Assembly: GCA_017591395.1 (NCBI GenBank) | Contig: WEDG01001425.1 | Location: forward strand, 62,001 to 126,000 | From: Schistocephalus solidus | Lineage: Eukaryota; Platyhelminthes; Cestoda; Diphyllobothriidea; Diphyllobothriidae | Direction of reading: 5' to 3' | Length of the DNA stretch: 64,000 nt | Part shown: positions 1 to 11,092 of the stretch, in pieces | Position numbering within the stretch: the stretch's first letter is position 1 | Layout: every line of letters starts with the position of its first letter | Position numbers and translations under genes: made by a program | The notes under the pieces: model-generated | The model's database searches: none | What the model was told of the DNA's origin: nothing | The model's input: only the letters and a program-made list of their open reading frames with translations

Positions 1-158
1 GTTCTGGTTAAGAACAGTGAAGCAATCAGTACGAATAGATGGGATCATGGTATGCTGCACAATAGCAAAAGTAAGTAAAATTCCATTTGAAATAAATTTA
101 AATGCTTAAGATTGTTTAAATCTGCCTATGCTTTAGGCTTAAATTAATTCAGCTAATT

Positions 159-236
159 AGAGAGAGAGAAAAAGCTCAACTTTATTTTAAAAGTAAAATT
201 CCAAAACGTTTAGCAAAACATGTTTTCCATTCACCT
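159..236 (-). mobile_element. CR1-like LINE, 3-prime terminal tail only
   Basis: Read on the minus strand, this stretch runs GGTGAATGGA, about 25 bases, a TTTTGG-like block, then TTTTAAAATAAAG and a CTCTCTCTCT run. The same order occurs at the end of the LINE at 5063-5144 and again at 52330-52409. Ending in a short simple repeat instead of poly(A) is typical of CR1/L2-type LINEs. No coding part is recognisable next to it, so it is either a strongly 5-prime-truncated copy or a non-autonomous element that shares the tail. Confidence 0.6.
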
Positions 237-2716
237 TGAATAAGATTGGAAACATAAACCACAAAACACAGGAAGATTACAAATGAATGGCCTACGAATG
301 CATATATTGACATCATGAAGACTCGTCATTGAATGCATCTAGAAATATCTACAAAATCGGACTTCTTTCAAAGCGTTGTCAGTGTCGTGCACTTAAGACC
401 TCATTTTGTTGTTCAAATTGGCCAACCGACATACATATAAGAGGATTTACATGCAAATGGAGAAAACAAATGAAGTGGCTTAATTTCAAAAGTCCGCCAG
501 TTACGATTGACAATTACTGCACGCGAAAGTTTGAATACGAGTTCGCATATCAGCCCACCTGCCCTTTTATGTACGCTGGGTGAAAGGTTTAAATTTATTA
601 CAAGACATCATCACGCATATATTTAATTTAGTGCGCATTGCCTCCGTGGGTAGCGTTGGGTTTTTTAAAATGTTCCTTCACCTTTCTTATTTAATGGCTT
701 CCCACCATCATTTTGTGAAAATTCTAAAAAAACCAATAATATATTCTTTATTTACGGTTTTAAGCTACTGTAAAGCGAATAATTGTTTGTTTCGCATTCG
801 GGAGGAAAATTTTAGGAGGAGAACTGTGAACTTTCGACGTCACAGGTAGATGCAGGTAACTCTGGGTTTCAAAATTCGAGTAATCAGACAGACCTGGTTT
901 GAAAAGTTGTCTGGTTTAGCTCTGGTGTTTGCTAAGCTTCGTGTTGTCATTTTTATTATTTCTACATAAACATTAACTGGTTAACACTGCGAATACATCT
1001 AAAGAAAAGCTACAAATTACAGCTGAACTTCCTTTTCATTTAGGTAAGCTTATATTTTCGACACTGGTCATTCGCCGTCTGGCCCAGATGCAATCTTGCA
1101 TAATGTTTGCCACTGGTTGTTCGAATTAGGCTGTTAAATCAGCTGTTTTAATAATCATTCAGTCTGCAACATTCTTCTTTCAAGACCGAAAATTATTTAG
1201 TGACCATTCATGCGTTCTGATTAGTAAGGGTTAAGGTCTCTGATACCTCCCAACCCGTGATTTTGAAATAACCAGTTTTTAGCAAACAGTCACTTGGATT
1301 GAACGATTTATTCGTTATTTTGAGACAGATTGGCTCTTCATAAATGAACGCTCGAATGAGCACACTAAAACGATAACTGTACAGAACTTTTTGGAGGCAT
1401 CCGTTGGAGAGTTAGGGCAATAACTCAGACAAGACAAATAACGAAACTAGAGAACACAGTTGTCTCGATTGGACAAAGGCACATTGTCGGTGTTTCTGAC
1501 CTCTTAGACGATACGTATGAAAACACTCAGGACATTCAAGCATTTTAAGTGAAAAAGAATTCGCAAATCGGAAAAAACTGAAAAGTGCACCATTTATTCT
1601 CCAAGACCAAGGTAAATAAACGGAAGAATACAAACGTTTGCACCAAATTTAAAACAGGTTTTTTTACGAAGTATGAAATGGGATTAATTAGATGCAAATT
1701 CATTAAATCCCATTCGTTTTACGTGTGGCACAGACCAACATGCGGGAGACTCAATGTTTTTACTGGAGGAAACCATTCAACTATTTTATTTATTTTTGCG
1801 CTTATATTGAATAGAGTTATAAATGGGCAAACCTCAAAAATCTTTTTTGAAACTAGCTCATTGCTTTCTTACAACACAAAGAATTCAAGAAGGCATTATG
1901 GATTGCATAAATATATACCTCCGAAAAAGCTCAACCCACACTTTACACTTAAGGTTGCCTGTTGTATGCCAGGAGCCCCGAGATTCTGTTACGTGTTATT
2001 TTGATATTGTAAGATACCGTCACTCTGGACAGTCATAGTTCGAATGTTTAACTTGACAATGAGCAGAGTACACTGTAAATTAAATATTTCGACTCAATTT
2101 ATGGCGGGCATAAAAAGGTATAATTTATAGATCCATTTAGTTTTATTATTTTGAATTTCCGACAGAGTCAAACCCATAATATAGTAAAAGTGATATTTAA
2201 TATGCGTGCTTAATAAGATTCTTCATATTAAAAAACTTCAAACATTAAAACGTCTGAATGATAAGTAGGGTAACATTATTAAACTTTTCAAAGTGAAATT
2301 TATGGCTCAAATTGTTGTCATCGGGAATGCTCATCCATTGACTTCATATTATTTTATTGAGATCAACATCAATGTGTTCAAGACAACCAATTAGGTATTT
2401 TTATGTTTACGTTAAAAGTATGTCCAGTAGAAACGGTGAATGCCTCAAATTGTCAAGAATATATCGTCCAGTTTGTAGTAAACTGTGCTAAAATAATTTG
2501 ACCAATTTAAAGCCTATTTGCCGTCAAGTTTATGAACTTCCGAATCGAAAAAAAATATTTGTGGACAGCTTGTCACCTCTGCCATCATACCAAATTTCAA
2601 GGAATGCTTTCAGCTGTCGAGAAAACCATTATTCCACACGGACAGAATTGTTCACATACACTTGACATATAATCTCCTCTATATGTACACAAAACGTGAG
2701 TATTTTTTAATCCAAC
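237..2716. other. Intergenic stretch, no gene recognised
   Basis: AT-rich DNA with scattered stops in all frames. The longest open frame (1585-2004, plus, 139 codons from a non-ATG start) has no recognisable domain and no splice context, so I treat it as chance. I see no repeat matching other parts of the window. Confidence 0.5.
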
Positions 2717-3036
2717 GCGAAGATAAGTCGTTGCGCATCGATACAATAAGAAAGGAATCCTTTGCAGAAAATACACACCTGATCAATGATCCTTGTTAAG
2801 AACAGAGCTCCATTGTCTGGTTCCGATGACTCTGAATAATTAGGCCTTCCAAAAATTTACTCCACTTCTACACGCGCGAAGATAAGTCGTTGCACATCGA
2901 TTCAATAAGAAAGGAATCCATTGCAGAAAATACACACCTGATCAATGATCCTTGTTAAGAACAGAGCTCCATTGTCTGGTTCCGATGACTCTGAATAATT
3001 AGGCCTTCCAAAAAATTCCTCTACTTCTACACGTGC
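2717..3036. repeat. Two-copy tandem duplication, 159-bp unit
   Basis: The unit beginning GCGAAGATAAGTCGTTG at 2717 recurs at 2876. The two copies align over their full length without gaps and differ at roughly eight positions. The second copy runs straight into the LINE coding remnant that starts near 3040, so the unit may be part of the upstream end of that element. The high identity makes this duplication younger than most relics in the window. Confidence 0.9.
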
Positions 3037-5144
3037 GCTTCTACTCAAACCCGAAATGAATGTTAAGTTTAGCGACACATCCCCGGAAAACATTTGTCTT
3101 CCCCAGACTCGTCTTTCGTACATTATCCCTGTCTTTCTCAGTCAATTCAATGTTGAGTTGTGTTCCATCTTCCTAACAACATTTTTAAAAAATATTATTG
3201 ATATTCGTTGTCCTCTTGATACAGTTTTTGTCCAACCTGACAGAATTTCTTACCATTATCTTAAATCTTTTAAAGACGTAAAAAAGAACTTCTCTACAAG
3301 CTAGGCATCCGTGGCTGTCTAAATAAAGTTAACGTCTTAATTAAAAGGAAGAATTGCAAACTTAATGATTTGTTTGTTAGTCAGCTTTTTTGCATCTCCA
3401 TCCAAACCTTCTTTTTGGCTTTCTTCTGCTGAACTCTTGAGGAATCTGAAGCGTCTCACTGGCCAATGTGGTAAACTAGCACATGTTGATGCTGATTTAG
3501 ACGATCTAAACAAATATTTTATCCATACTTCTTCTGACTCCAATCCCCCCACAAACAACCTTTCGTCACTTCCAAGCGCTTTCTCTCCCGTATCAGTGGC
3601 AACAGAAGAGAAACATCTGAAAAATGTCCGTGGTTCAACTGCTGCTGGGCCGGATGAAGTCGCACCATTTGTTTTAAAATACTACTGCTCTCAGATTTCC
3701 CCTATTTTGCACACCTTATAAACATGTCCTTCATGGAGTCAAAGGTTCCTGACATTTGGCGTTCAGTAAGAATCTCTCGCATCCCAAAAAAGTCCCCTAA
3801 TTTTGGTACTCAATTATTTCCGTCCAATCGCCTGCTCTTCCACTTTACTAAAGATTGTTTAACGAGTCGCCCTCGATACAAATTAAGTCTTTTTCCTCCA
3901 ATTACTCCGACCCATTAGAATTTGCCTATAAGTACCCTAAATGCTGTTGCCCTTGTAGTACATTCGGCTCTACAAGATTTAGATAAGGGCTGCAGTGCGT
4001 ACGCATGCGTGTTTCTTGACTACTCCACTGCCTTCAACACCATCCCGCGCCATTTCCTCCTTAATAAAACATCCACGTCTGGCTCTCCCGGCTGGGTTGT
4101 CTCTTTGCTCGAAGATAATTTTACTTCCCGCACTCAATTCGTACAATCCGGAAAGTGGAAGTCTACTGTCCTTCCAAACATCTGCGGTGTTCTTCAAGGT
4201 GCCATCTTATCCACTCACCTCTTCTCCCTTCAAACTGATGATTTGAAGTCACCAAACGACTGTCTGTACATCAAGTATGCCGACGACATGGTTGTTGGTC
4301 ATCCTTTTAAAAATCAGACACATCTCCAGTGTCTAAAGGATGGCCTTGCCCATTTTGCAGCCTGGTCGTCAGATAATGACCTTCAACTGAAGCATGAGAA
4401 GTCTGTCCAATGTGTTTTTCACTTGCGACCATCTACTAGTTCTTAATTCTTAGCCCTCCTTCCCAACGAGGTATCCTCTTTTCAGTACCTCGGCATTACT
4501 CTGACATGGAATCTTTCATTCACCCAACATATCGATGCTCTTTTTACAAAAATTAATTCTATATTATATTCGCCTTTTACGTTCCTATCACACACCTCAG
4601 GCCCTTAGCGATTTAAAGAGGTATATGTTTTTTCCGTCATCGTTTATTCTTCTCCCGTGATTTTTCCAGCCTTGCTTAAAAACGAATTTTTGATTTCAAA
4701 ACGTATTCTCCGAATTCTCTCTTCTACTATTGGTTTTTCTTATACTGTTTTAGTATATTTGATAGCAAAACGGCACTTTACGACAGTAAAACAATTCGCT
4801 GGACGAATCCTTGATGATGTAACTCATCTCCTCCACTCTGAGCTGATTGCTGTGAAGTCTTTCCGTCCGATGCGCTGAGGTTTTCGCCATATATCCTGCC
4901 ACACAACGGCATACCAGCGCTCCGTTTTGCCATTTCTAGCACGCTACCTTACGTGGGAAGAGACTTAAATAAAAAAACTCAGACTAGAACTGTCTCCCAC
5001 CTAGATTTTCTATTGTAGACTCTTTGATTCTTGCATATTATGTTTACTTATCCTATTATCTTAGTGAATGGAGCCATTTATATTTTGACTGAAAAGTTTG
5101 AATGATACTTCAAAATAAAGCGTTTTCCTCTCTCTCTCTCTCTC
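3037..5144 (+). mobile_element. CR1/L2-like non-LTR retrotransposon (LINE), decayed
   Basis: The element contains the end of the region upstream of the reverse transcriptase, the whole reverse transcriptase region broken by frameshifts and stops, a C-terminal segment, a 3-prime UTR and a terminal TC repeat at about 5127-5144. The order of conserved blocks matches CR1/L2/jockey-group LINE ORF2, and the simple-repeat end without poly(A) favours CR1/L2. The endonuclease domain is not recognisable, so the copy is 5-prime truncated or rearranged near the 159-bp duplication. It cannot encode a working protein. Confidence 0.85.
3365..4878 (+). pseudogene. LINE ORF2 reverse transcriptase, frameshifted
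   Basis: This is the reverse transcriptase core of the LINE, spread over several frames. At 3595-3720 is the TAAGPDEVAPFVLK block (RT motif 1-2 region). At 3724-3800 comes a PDIWRSVRISRIPKK block. At 3922-4446 is the catalytic palm: VFLDYSTAFNTIPRHFLLNK with the first aspartate, a GVLQGAILS block, and KYADDMVVG carrying the YADD box. After a stop at 4444 another stretch continues with VSSFQYLGITLTWNLSFT, and 4657-4878 holds the C-terminal part ending near LHSELIAVKSF. At least four frame breaks separate these pieces. The catalytic aspartates survive, but the reading frame does not, so it is an inactive relic. Family assignment to CR1/L2 is from motif memory, not from a tree. Confidence 0.85.
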
Positions 5145-8100
5145 AACATAAGTTTTGCAGCAGGGAGTATAACGCAGAAATCTGGATATTGCATTTTATA
5201 TAGACACTTTCCTTGTCACGCATTTTGTGCTGCGACAGTAGCTAACGACAATTGCTTGCACAAAAGTGACCTAAATCGAAAACTTTACTAAGAAGAACAA
5301 GAAAGAAATCACATTTTATTTAATGGAGAAATTGTTTCGTCCTGTGCTCACATGCATTTTCCGTTTTAATGTAATATTTGCCAAATTCTTCAGCATGTTG
5401 TTAAGCATCTACTGACAAACAACTGCTGGCATTTTGTCTCATCTTTTCATCTGCAAGCGCCGATTACTTCGATATTGCGATTCAAAATAAAACTTATTTC
5501 CAGAAAGGGTTTTTAAAAACGCTTGTAGGAACCATCTGCCATGCCATCAAACGTATGGAATAATTTGATTTTAAAGCGTTCACTTCAGATATCTAAAAAA
5601 TTTCCTCCTCAGGCTCTGCGTCATTAAACTCGTAAGACTTGAAAAATTCGAATGCAGCTGACATTTGCTATCGAATTTTTGTTTATTTGGTCTGTTGAAT
5701 ACTGCAAGCAGGATGTGGTAGAACAGCAAAATGTATAACAGCCAATGCTCAGTATTCATGCAGTTCACAGTTCAGGAATTTCAGATGTATCAGAACCAGG
5801 AGGTACTTCGAATTTAATTCTGTCTAGTTGAGGTAGCAAGATAAGGAGAGAGAGGATTCTACCAGTACGAAATGTCTTATTTCGTTGCCGTACCGTGATT
5901 GCATTAATATCATGTACGACCTGACATGGGTCATGGTAGCTTGGACGCTTTAACCAACGCGTTTTGTGGTTACAAAAGTTAGTAAGTTAGCCATGTAGCC
6001 ACCAAATCTATCGTCGCACAAAAATTGGCTGGAGCAGGACTTTGCTGTGTCCCGCTGGCACATTTTGAGAACTTCAAATACCCTGTGGCCTCTGCAAATC
6101 AAATGAGCCAAACAAACGTTACAAATAGCCTATTCCATGTATACATTTTGTCAGGTCGGATAGTGCTCCTGCCCTGATTTGGTGAGGCTCATTGTCATTT
6201 TGTACCATATACCACAGGAGAAAATAAAGATTTCAATGCATAATTAATCACTCTTTAAGATTAGAATGTTCTTACCTTGATGGTGAAGCAGCGCAGTTCG
6301 TCAAAAAAACCAGTTCTAACTTGGTGATTAAGCAGCTACGTGCAGTATTGATATTCAACCAACAAGGAAGAATTTTGATAGCCAGATTTCCTCGAAACAG
6401 CAATGCAAGTTATAGCTCCTTCCACTTTGAGGTCGGCACTTCCTATTTCAGTGGAACTTCCTTCATTTGCCTAACGTTAAAATTATCTGCATAATAATTT
6501 TTTACTGTCCAGCTTCCCTGAGTGCATATTACCTATTTCGGTTGACTGGGCGGCTTAAAAATTTTTTTTTCTAAAGTTGTAAACATTCCATTAAATCATT
6601 CAAAAGACGACTTGGTGAGCCTTCGCGCTGCTTTCGACAGCTTCTCTTCAGACCATTGCAATAAGAGGGAAACTTTGGAACGTAGTATCAATTTTAATCA
6701 TGAAATCGATAACTTTTGTCCGTTTGTGCGTGGTAGGTTAGAGATGTGCCTAGGGCAAGGATGTTAAGAAGCAGTGTAAGGCGACAATGAGTGTTTGGTA
6801 GAGTCGTTCTAGAAAGGGGAGGACAGAGATAGTGACCGTTGGCTAAGCTTACCGTGGAGCTCGTACGAGGTTGGTTTGTGCGCACAAAACCGGCTGCTTT
6901 AAAGTTATGACAGTCGCTTCTGCTGCTGTAAGTCGACGTTGACCCAGTGGCTTGAGGTAGTTTGGCGGGACTTAATAAATTACATAGAAAGCTTCGCTGG
7001 TGTCCAAACTATCCCTCGGTGTCAATAATATATGCAAGGATGACGCTGTTTATGCTCTTGACTTCCCATTTTCTCAACCATGCTGGAAGGTATTCTCTTA
7101 TTCATTGGATAGGCGCCGACTCGTGGAACACCTATTACCTGCTCCACAGGAGCAAAATTAACAGATATTGCACTAGCCATTTTACACTGTTTTTTTTATC
7201 ATCCTTCTCTATGCACACCTCTCACATAAGACACACAAACGGACAAACATTATCGATTCCATGTTTTAAATGCTTACCATGTTCCACCGTTTCCCTATAT
7301 GTGCACTGGACTGAAGAGAAAATATCTTTGTTTCGGTCGTAGAGTAACTGAAGGAAGCACTCTCTCGTTTATTTTTGTTGAAATGAAGGGAATCAAGTGT
7401 AAAGCTGCTTTAATTACTGTCGGAGGGTGCCTAAACCAAGCTTTTAACAATGTCATCACGATATAGCCCGAAAAAATCAAGGTCCTTTGGAATTTACAAC
7501 GAAATGTTAATCGCATGTCTACGTTTGGTGGCTAAATGGGCTATCTAGCCTTAACTGAAATTTTAGTTGTTTCTTTAGAATGTCCGAAAAAACTTAATTG
7601 TCAGTTTGCAGTTAATCAGTTTACACTGTGAGCTAACCGCGTAATATTTATTAAAATAAAAACAACGAGCTAGTAGTTCATAGTAAAATGAAGGCGAATA
7701 TGTGCATCCCAGGTGCTTGTTAGAAAAAGACGAAGGCACAATCATTTAAATGGTTGATATCCACGGAAACACAGCAGGTCTCGGCCCACCAATCACCTAA
7801 CAACAGTCTGCGTGAAGCATGCATCGTTCACCTTAGTGGAGACAATGTTCTTCAGCACAACCTGGTGTCTGATCAGGATTTGTGTGGCTTGCATAGACTG
7901 GCTGCTGCAGCTCCACATTGTCCAATCCGGACGCCGGGTGACTGACAGACTCGAACAGTAGCATAGTGCATGAGAAAGTGCGACAAACATAAGGGAATCC
8001 GTCCCCAAGGCATACCATTCTGTCCTCGTTATATTCATTCGGATAGGCCTATAAATTACGAAAATGTGCCAAATGACATGACTTAAATAGCAGCTATCTA

Positions 8101-8599
8101 TAAAGACAGTGAAATATATTTTGGAAGCTGAGATTCGCATTCCATAATCAGTGATTTCGAACCCCCTGGGTAAACTATCTACATAACTTCCTACTTTATG
8201 GTTTTTTAGAATGTCTTGCTTGGTTACTTTTTCACAGCTCGGGAGGTAATTCTTTGTGTTAACTGTTGAATTTGTACAACAAAATGCACGAAAGTATTTC
8301 ATTTTGATGTTAATTTATTTTTTATTGATTTAATTGTTTTGTTATCATGCTCAATTCAGTTGGTATACATACGTATCTTAGATCAAACCTAGCGGAAATT
8401 AGTTTATTTTTATGTTTTCTTGCTCACATTTTACTGTTTGTCTACGTTAAGATCCCACCCGAAAAACCTTTTTTACCACCATTCTACTTTTTCAGGAGCC
8501 CGGGTATAGTGGTCATTAAGGGGGCATCAGGAACTTGTTGAAAAGAAGCCGAATTCGCTACCATTACTTGTCCCAGTAACTGCGCTTTCATATTATTTT

Positions 8600-8636
<37 letters not shown>

Positions 8637-9089
8637 GGTTATAAGATTCACCAGTAACACTTTTGCTTCTTACTTTAGTGAAACCCAAATATGTCCTACT
8701 GGCTATCTTTAAATGTGCCACGAAAATACAGCCTCATTAGAGCGAAGCTTATGATGCAGTTTAGGAATTCTTGTTTATAACTTTTGTCCCATTAATATTC
8801 TATCATTTCTGTGAGGGGAAATATTAGTAAACCTAGGCCAGTAAATTAAACATTTAATCTTTTTCACATCGCTATTCGTATATCATATGGTATAGATGAA
8901 TAAGAAATTGGATTTTAGGCTGCGCAGCGCCTTATCGCGTAGAAATGTGTTAAGGCTTTTAGCCAGCAATGAAGCGAAGTTGAAGTTCCTAATATCAGTT
9001 GCGCATAAATATTGGCATATTTTGATCAAAATATATTGCTATATCCATTAGCATGTATCCTTATTAGTAGAGTTTTTTGGCAGCTTTTA
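5145..9089. other. Intergenic stretch, no gene recognised
   Basis: No protein family is recognisable on either strand. The longest frame in the whole window lies here on the minus strand (7793-8302, 169 codons), within a locally GC-richer patch at about 7750-8050. It has no domain I know and no supporting splice or start context. The patch could be part of an old repeat. Confidence 0.45.
8601..8634. repeat. (TA)n microsatellite
   Basis: An uninterrupted run of about 16 TA dinucleotides in AT-rich intergenic DNA. Confidence 0.95.
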
Positions 9090-9210
9090 ATAATTAAATA
9101 TACTGAATTTGGAAAAACTCGGTGGCCTTAGTAGGATTTAAACCCATGCTAGCAGGGGAAATGTTTACTTAAGCCAACGCTCTAGCCAACTAAGCTACGA
9201 GGCCCCCACC
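9090..9210 (-). mobile_element. tRNA-derived SINE, family 1, copy a
   Basis: On the minus strand the head reads GTAGCTTAGTTGGCTAGAGC, a good RNA polymerase III A box, followed about 40 bases later by GGGTTTAAATCC, a B box, with GGCC at both ends of the tRNA-like region. Downstream (lower coordinates) a non-tRNA body follows, GAGTTTTTCCAAATTCAG, which matches the body of the copy at 9380-9505. A spacer between A and B boxes too long for a normal tRNA arm, plus the conserved body, argue for a SINE and not a tRNA gene. Confidence 0.7.
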
Positions 9211-9275
9211 GGGAGCCATGAGTTGAATCATACTTGGGTCAATTTACCTACCCAGTCTACTGCATCGTATGGAAT

Positions 9276-9345
9276 CTACCAATTCTGATACAGTAAACTG
9301 ACTGCCCCAGTAGGACTTTCAAAGGAATCGATCTTAAATCCGCCA
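9276..9345 (-). mobile_element. tRNA-derived SINE, family 1, fragment b
   Basis: The plus-strand text CCAATTCTGATACAGTAAAC followed by CCCCAGTAGGACTTTCAAAG parallels the minus-oriented body and B-box region of the flanking copies (CCAATTCTGTAAACC... in reverse from 9480). The A-box half is not recognisable. This is a decayed partial copy in the same orientation as copy a. Confidence 0.45.
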
Positions 9346-9379
9346 GATGACCACCAGGTACAATTATTTATTAGTGGGA

Positions 9380-9505
9380 ATTCCCATAGCTTAGTAGACC
9401 AGCGCGTTAGCTTACAGAAACCTTCCCCTTGCCAGCGTGGGTTCAAATCTCATTCGGCCGCTTGGTTTACAGAATTGGGTGAGTTAAACCTCCTAATAAG
9501 GCAAC
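9380..9505 (+). mobile_element. tRNA-derived SINE, family 1, copy c
   Basis: The head carries CATAGCTTAGTAGACCAGCG (A box) and GGGTTCAAATCTC (B box), followed by the body GGTTTACAGAATTGGGTGAG. It is the inverted partner of the copy at 9090-9210: the two tRNA-like heads face each other across about 170 bp. The body match between the two shows that they belong to one family. Confidence 0.7.
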
Positions 9506-10802
9506 AAAATGACTGACTTTTTTAAAATAATTTGCTAAGTGATATAAAATTAATTTAATTAACTTCAATTTGACGTCTTTTCCAAGTTAAACTATTGACT
9601 TATATGGTAGGAAGTAGACGCATTTAACTATTGATTTGAAACCTATTTCCTATTAAGTTTGTTACTAACTTTTGTTTTAAGCGAGAGACAAAAATGTGCT
9701 ACTTATGAATTTTTTGATATTAGAACCTGTAATGTTTTCACTAACATTTGCTTTGCACGTTGCATCGAAACTTTTAAAGTCGTCCGAACGTGTTTTTGTA
9801 ATTAACTTAACCTTTTCACTACGCACAAGGTTCGGTTGTGAGCAAAATTCTTTTGGTTTCTTAGCAATGATCGGTCGGAATAAACTCACTTTGGCGTATC
9901 TGAGTAGCATCCTGAAACAGTGAAACGGCTATGGTTTGGTGGGCACACAATCAAAATTCTATGAAAAAAATAAACATAACCTAAGTAGTTAGATTTTAGA
10001 GAATCCAGAAAGCCATTTGTTTTAAAGCCGGCATACTTGTCTGTCTACAAAAATATGAGATTATACTCAAAGATAATAAATTGTACAAATAATGATTCAA
10101 ATTCACAATTTAAAATCTAAATAATGAACGTTTTCATCTAAAATGCATTTTAAAATTTCAATTACAATTAAATGAGATCAGTCACTGAGTGTATGATTAA
10201 TAATGAGATATTCACTATAGTAGGTTTTTTTCTGGCTAAATGTTGACAAATTCAGTCTTTTTTCGAAGCTGATGTTCCTCAACGGACAATGATGTGTCAG
10301 GACGACTCGGTGTGGGAGGAAGCATAATATGTCCATTTGAAATGGAGAAAATAGTCTGATATAAAAGAAACCTTTTCCTACTGCCTATTTTCATCGAAAA
10401 TGCTGGTCACTATAAGTAACTTAGCCTGCGAGGGCTTCAGACAAAAACTGCAATCGTTACGCAGTAACATTTCGAAGGTTTTTTTAAAATTAATTTCAAA
10501 GTTTAGTAGTCAATTTTTCTTGGTGACTTGGCAATTGCAGCCTTCGTTAGCCACGCAATGCCTTAACTACAATTCTTTGACCAGGGGTGCTCCTATATAA
10601 TCAAACAATTTATTTCTGTGAAGGATAAGCAAATAGTTTAAATTTATTTTCACCAGTGTGCAGGAGTCAGTCTACCAAAGGCCTCTGTTTCAATTGGCAC
10701 TCTCGGCTAAACGCAAGTGGTTGCAAGCTCCAGTCTGTTTTAAGCACCTTGTCATTTTTTAATTCAGTAAATTGTGAGTAAACCTTATGTGTTATATCTT
10801 AT
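9506..10802. other. Intergenic stretch, no gene recognised
   Basis: AT-rich. Overlapping frames on both strands at 9677-9923 are short and have no recognisable family. Nothing else supported. Confidence 0.45.
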
Positions 10803-10814
10803 CACCATCGTTGG

Positions 10815-10981
10815 ATGGCGATTCATCGATCAGTCATGGGACCCGCTCGTCCCATTAAAAATCACTCTCGAGGCCCACCAGCCGCCGCACAGCAGCTAGT
10901 AGTAGAATAGGCAGATTAATATTGCCGGCAAAGACAAGGGACAATGGAATTGCCATTTCTGGCTTATTAGCCGTCAGTAAA
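10815..10981 (-). mobile_element. SINE family 2 fragment, flanked by 12-bp direct repeats
   Basis: CACCATCGTTGG occurs exactly at 10803-10814 and 10982-10993, bracketing a 167-bp segment. On the minus strand the segment starts AATAAGCCAGAAATGGCAAT and continues with CCCTTGTCTTTGCCGGCAAT, which parallels the body of the SINE at 54120 (GAGCCAGAAAGAGCCATGTC, then CCCTGGTCTTTGTCGACATT). The tRNA-like head is absent, as expected for a 5-prime-truncated retroposed copy. The direct repeats look like a target-site duplication. Confidence 0.6.
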
Positions 10982-10989
10982 CACCATCG

Positions 10990-11092
10990 TTGGCTCAGTA
11001 TGCTTGAGCGTTGGAATTCTAATCAAAAGGTCACGAGTTCAAGTTAATCGAATCATCCCTGTCTTTTTCGGCAATTTTCATTCAGCTTGTTC
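10990..11092 (+). mobile_element. SINE family 2, tRNA-like head and start of body
   Basis: TTGGCTCAGTATGCTTGAGC resembles an A box and GGTCACGAGTTCAAG a B box. The text CTAATCAAAAGGTCACGAGTT is nearly the same as at 54158-54174. After the head, CCCTGTCTTTTTCGGCAATT matches the family body. The first few bases of this copy also form the right-hand 12-bp repeat of the neighbouring minus-strand fragment, so that fragment seems to have landed at the head of this copy. Confidence 0.6.

Noticed and set aside
1585..2004. 139-codon plus-strand frame
   Set aside because: Starts without an ATG, has no recognisable motif and no splice context.
7793..8302. Longest open frame of the window, 169 codons on the minus strand
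   Set aside because: No recognisable domain, no exon-like borders, and a composition that changes along its length. A frame this long is expected occasionally in 64 kb of DNA with a GC-richer patch.
9122..9207. tRNA gene on the minus strand
   Set aside because: A and B boxes are present, but the spacing and arms do not fold into a normal tRNA by eye, and the sequence continues into a body shared with another copy, as in a SINE.
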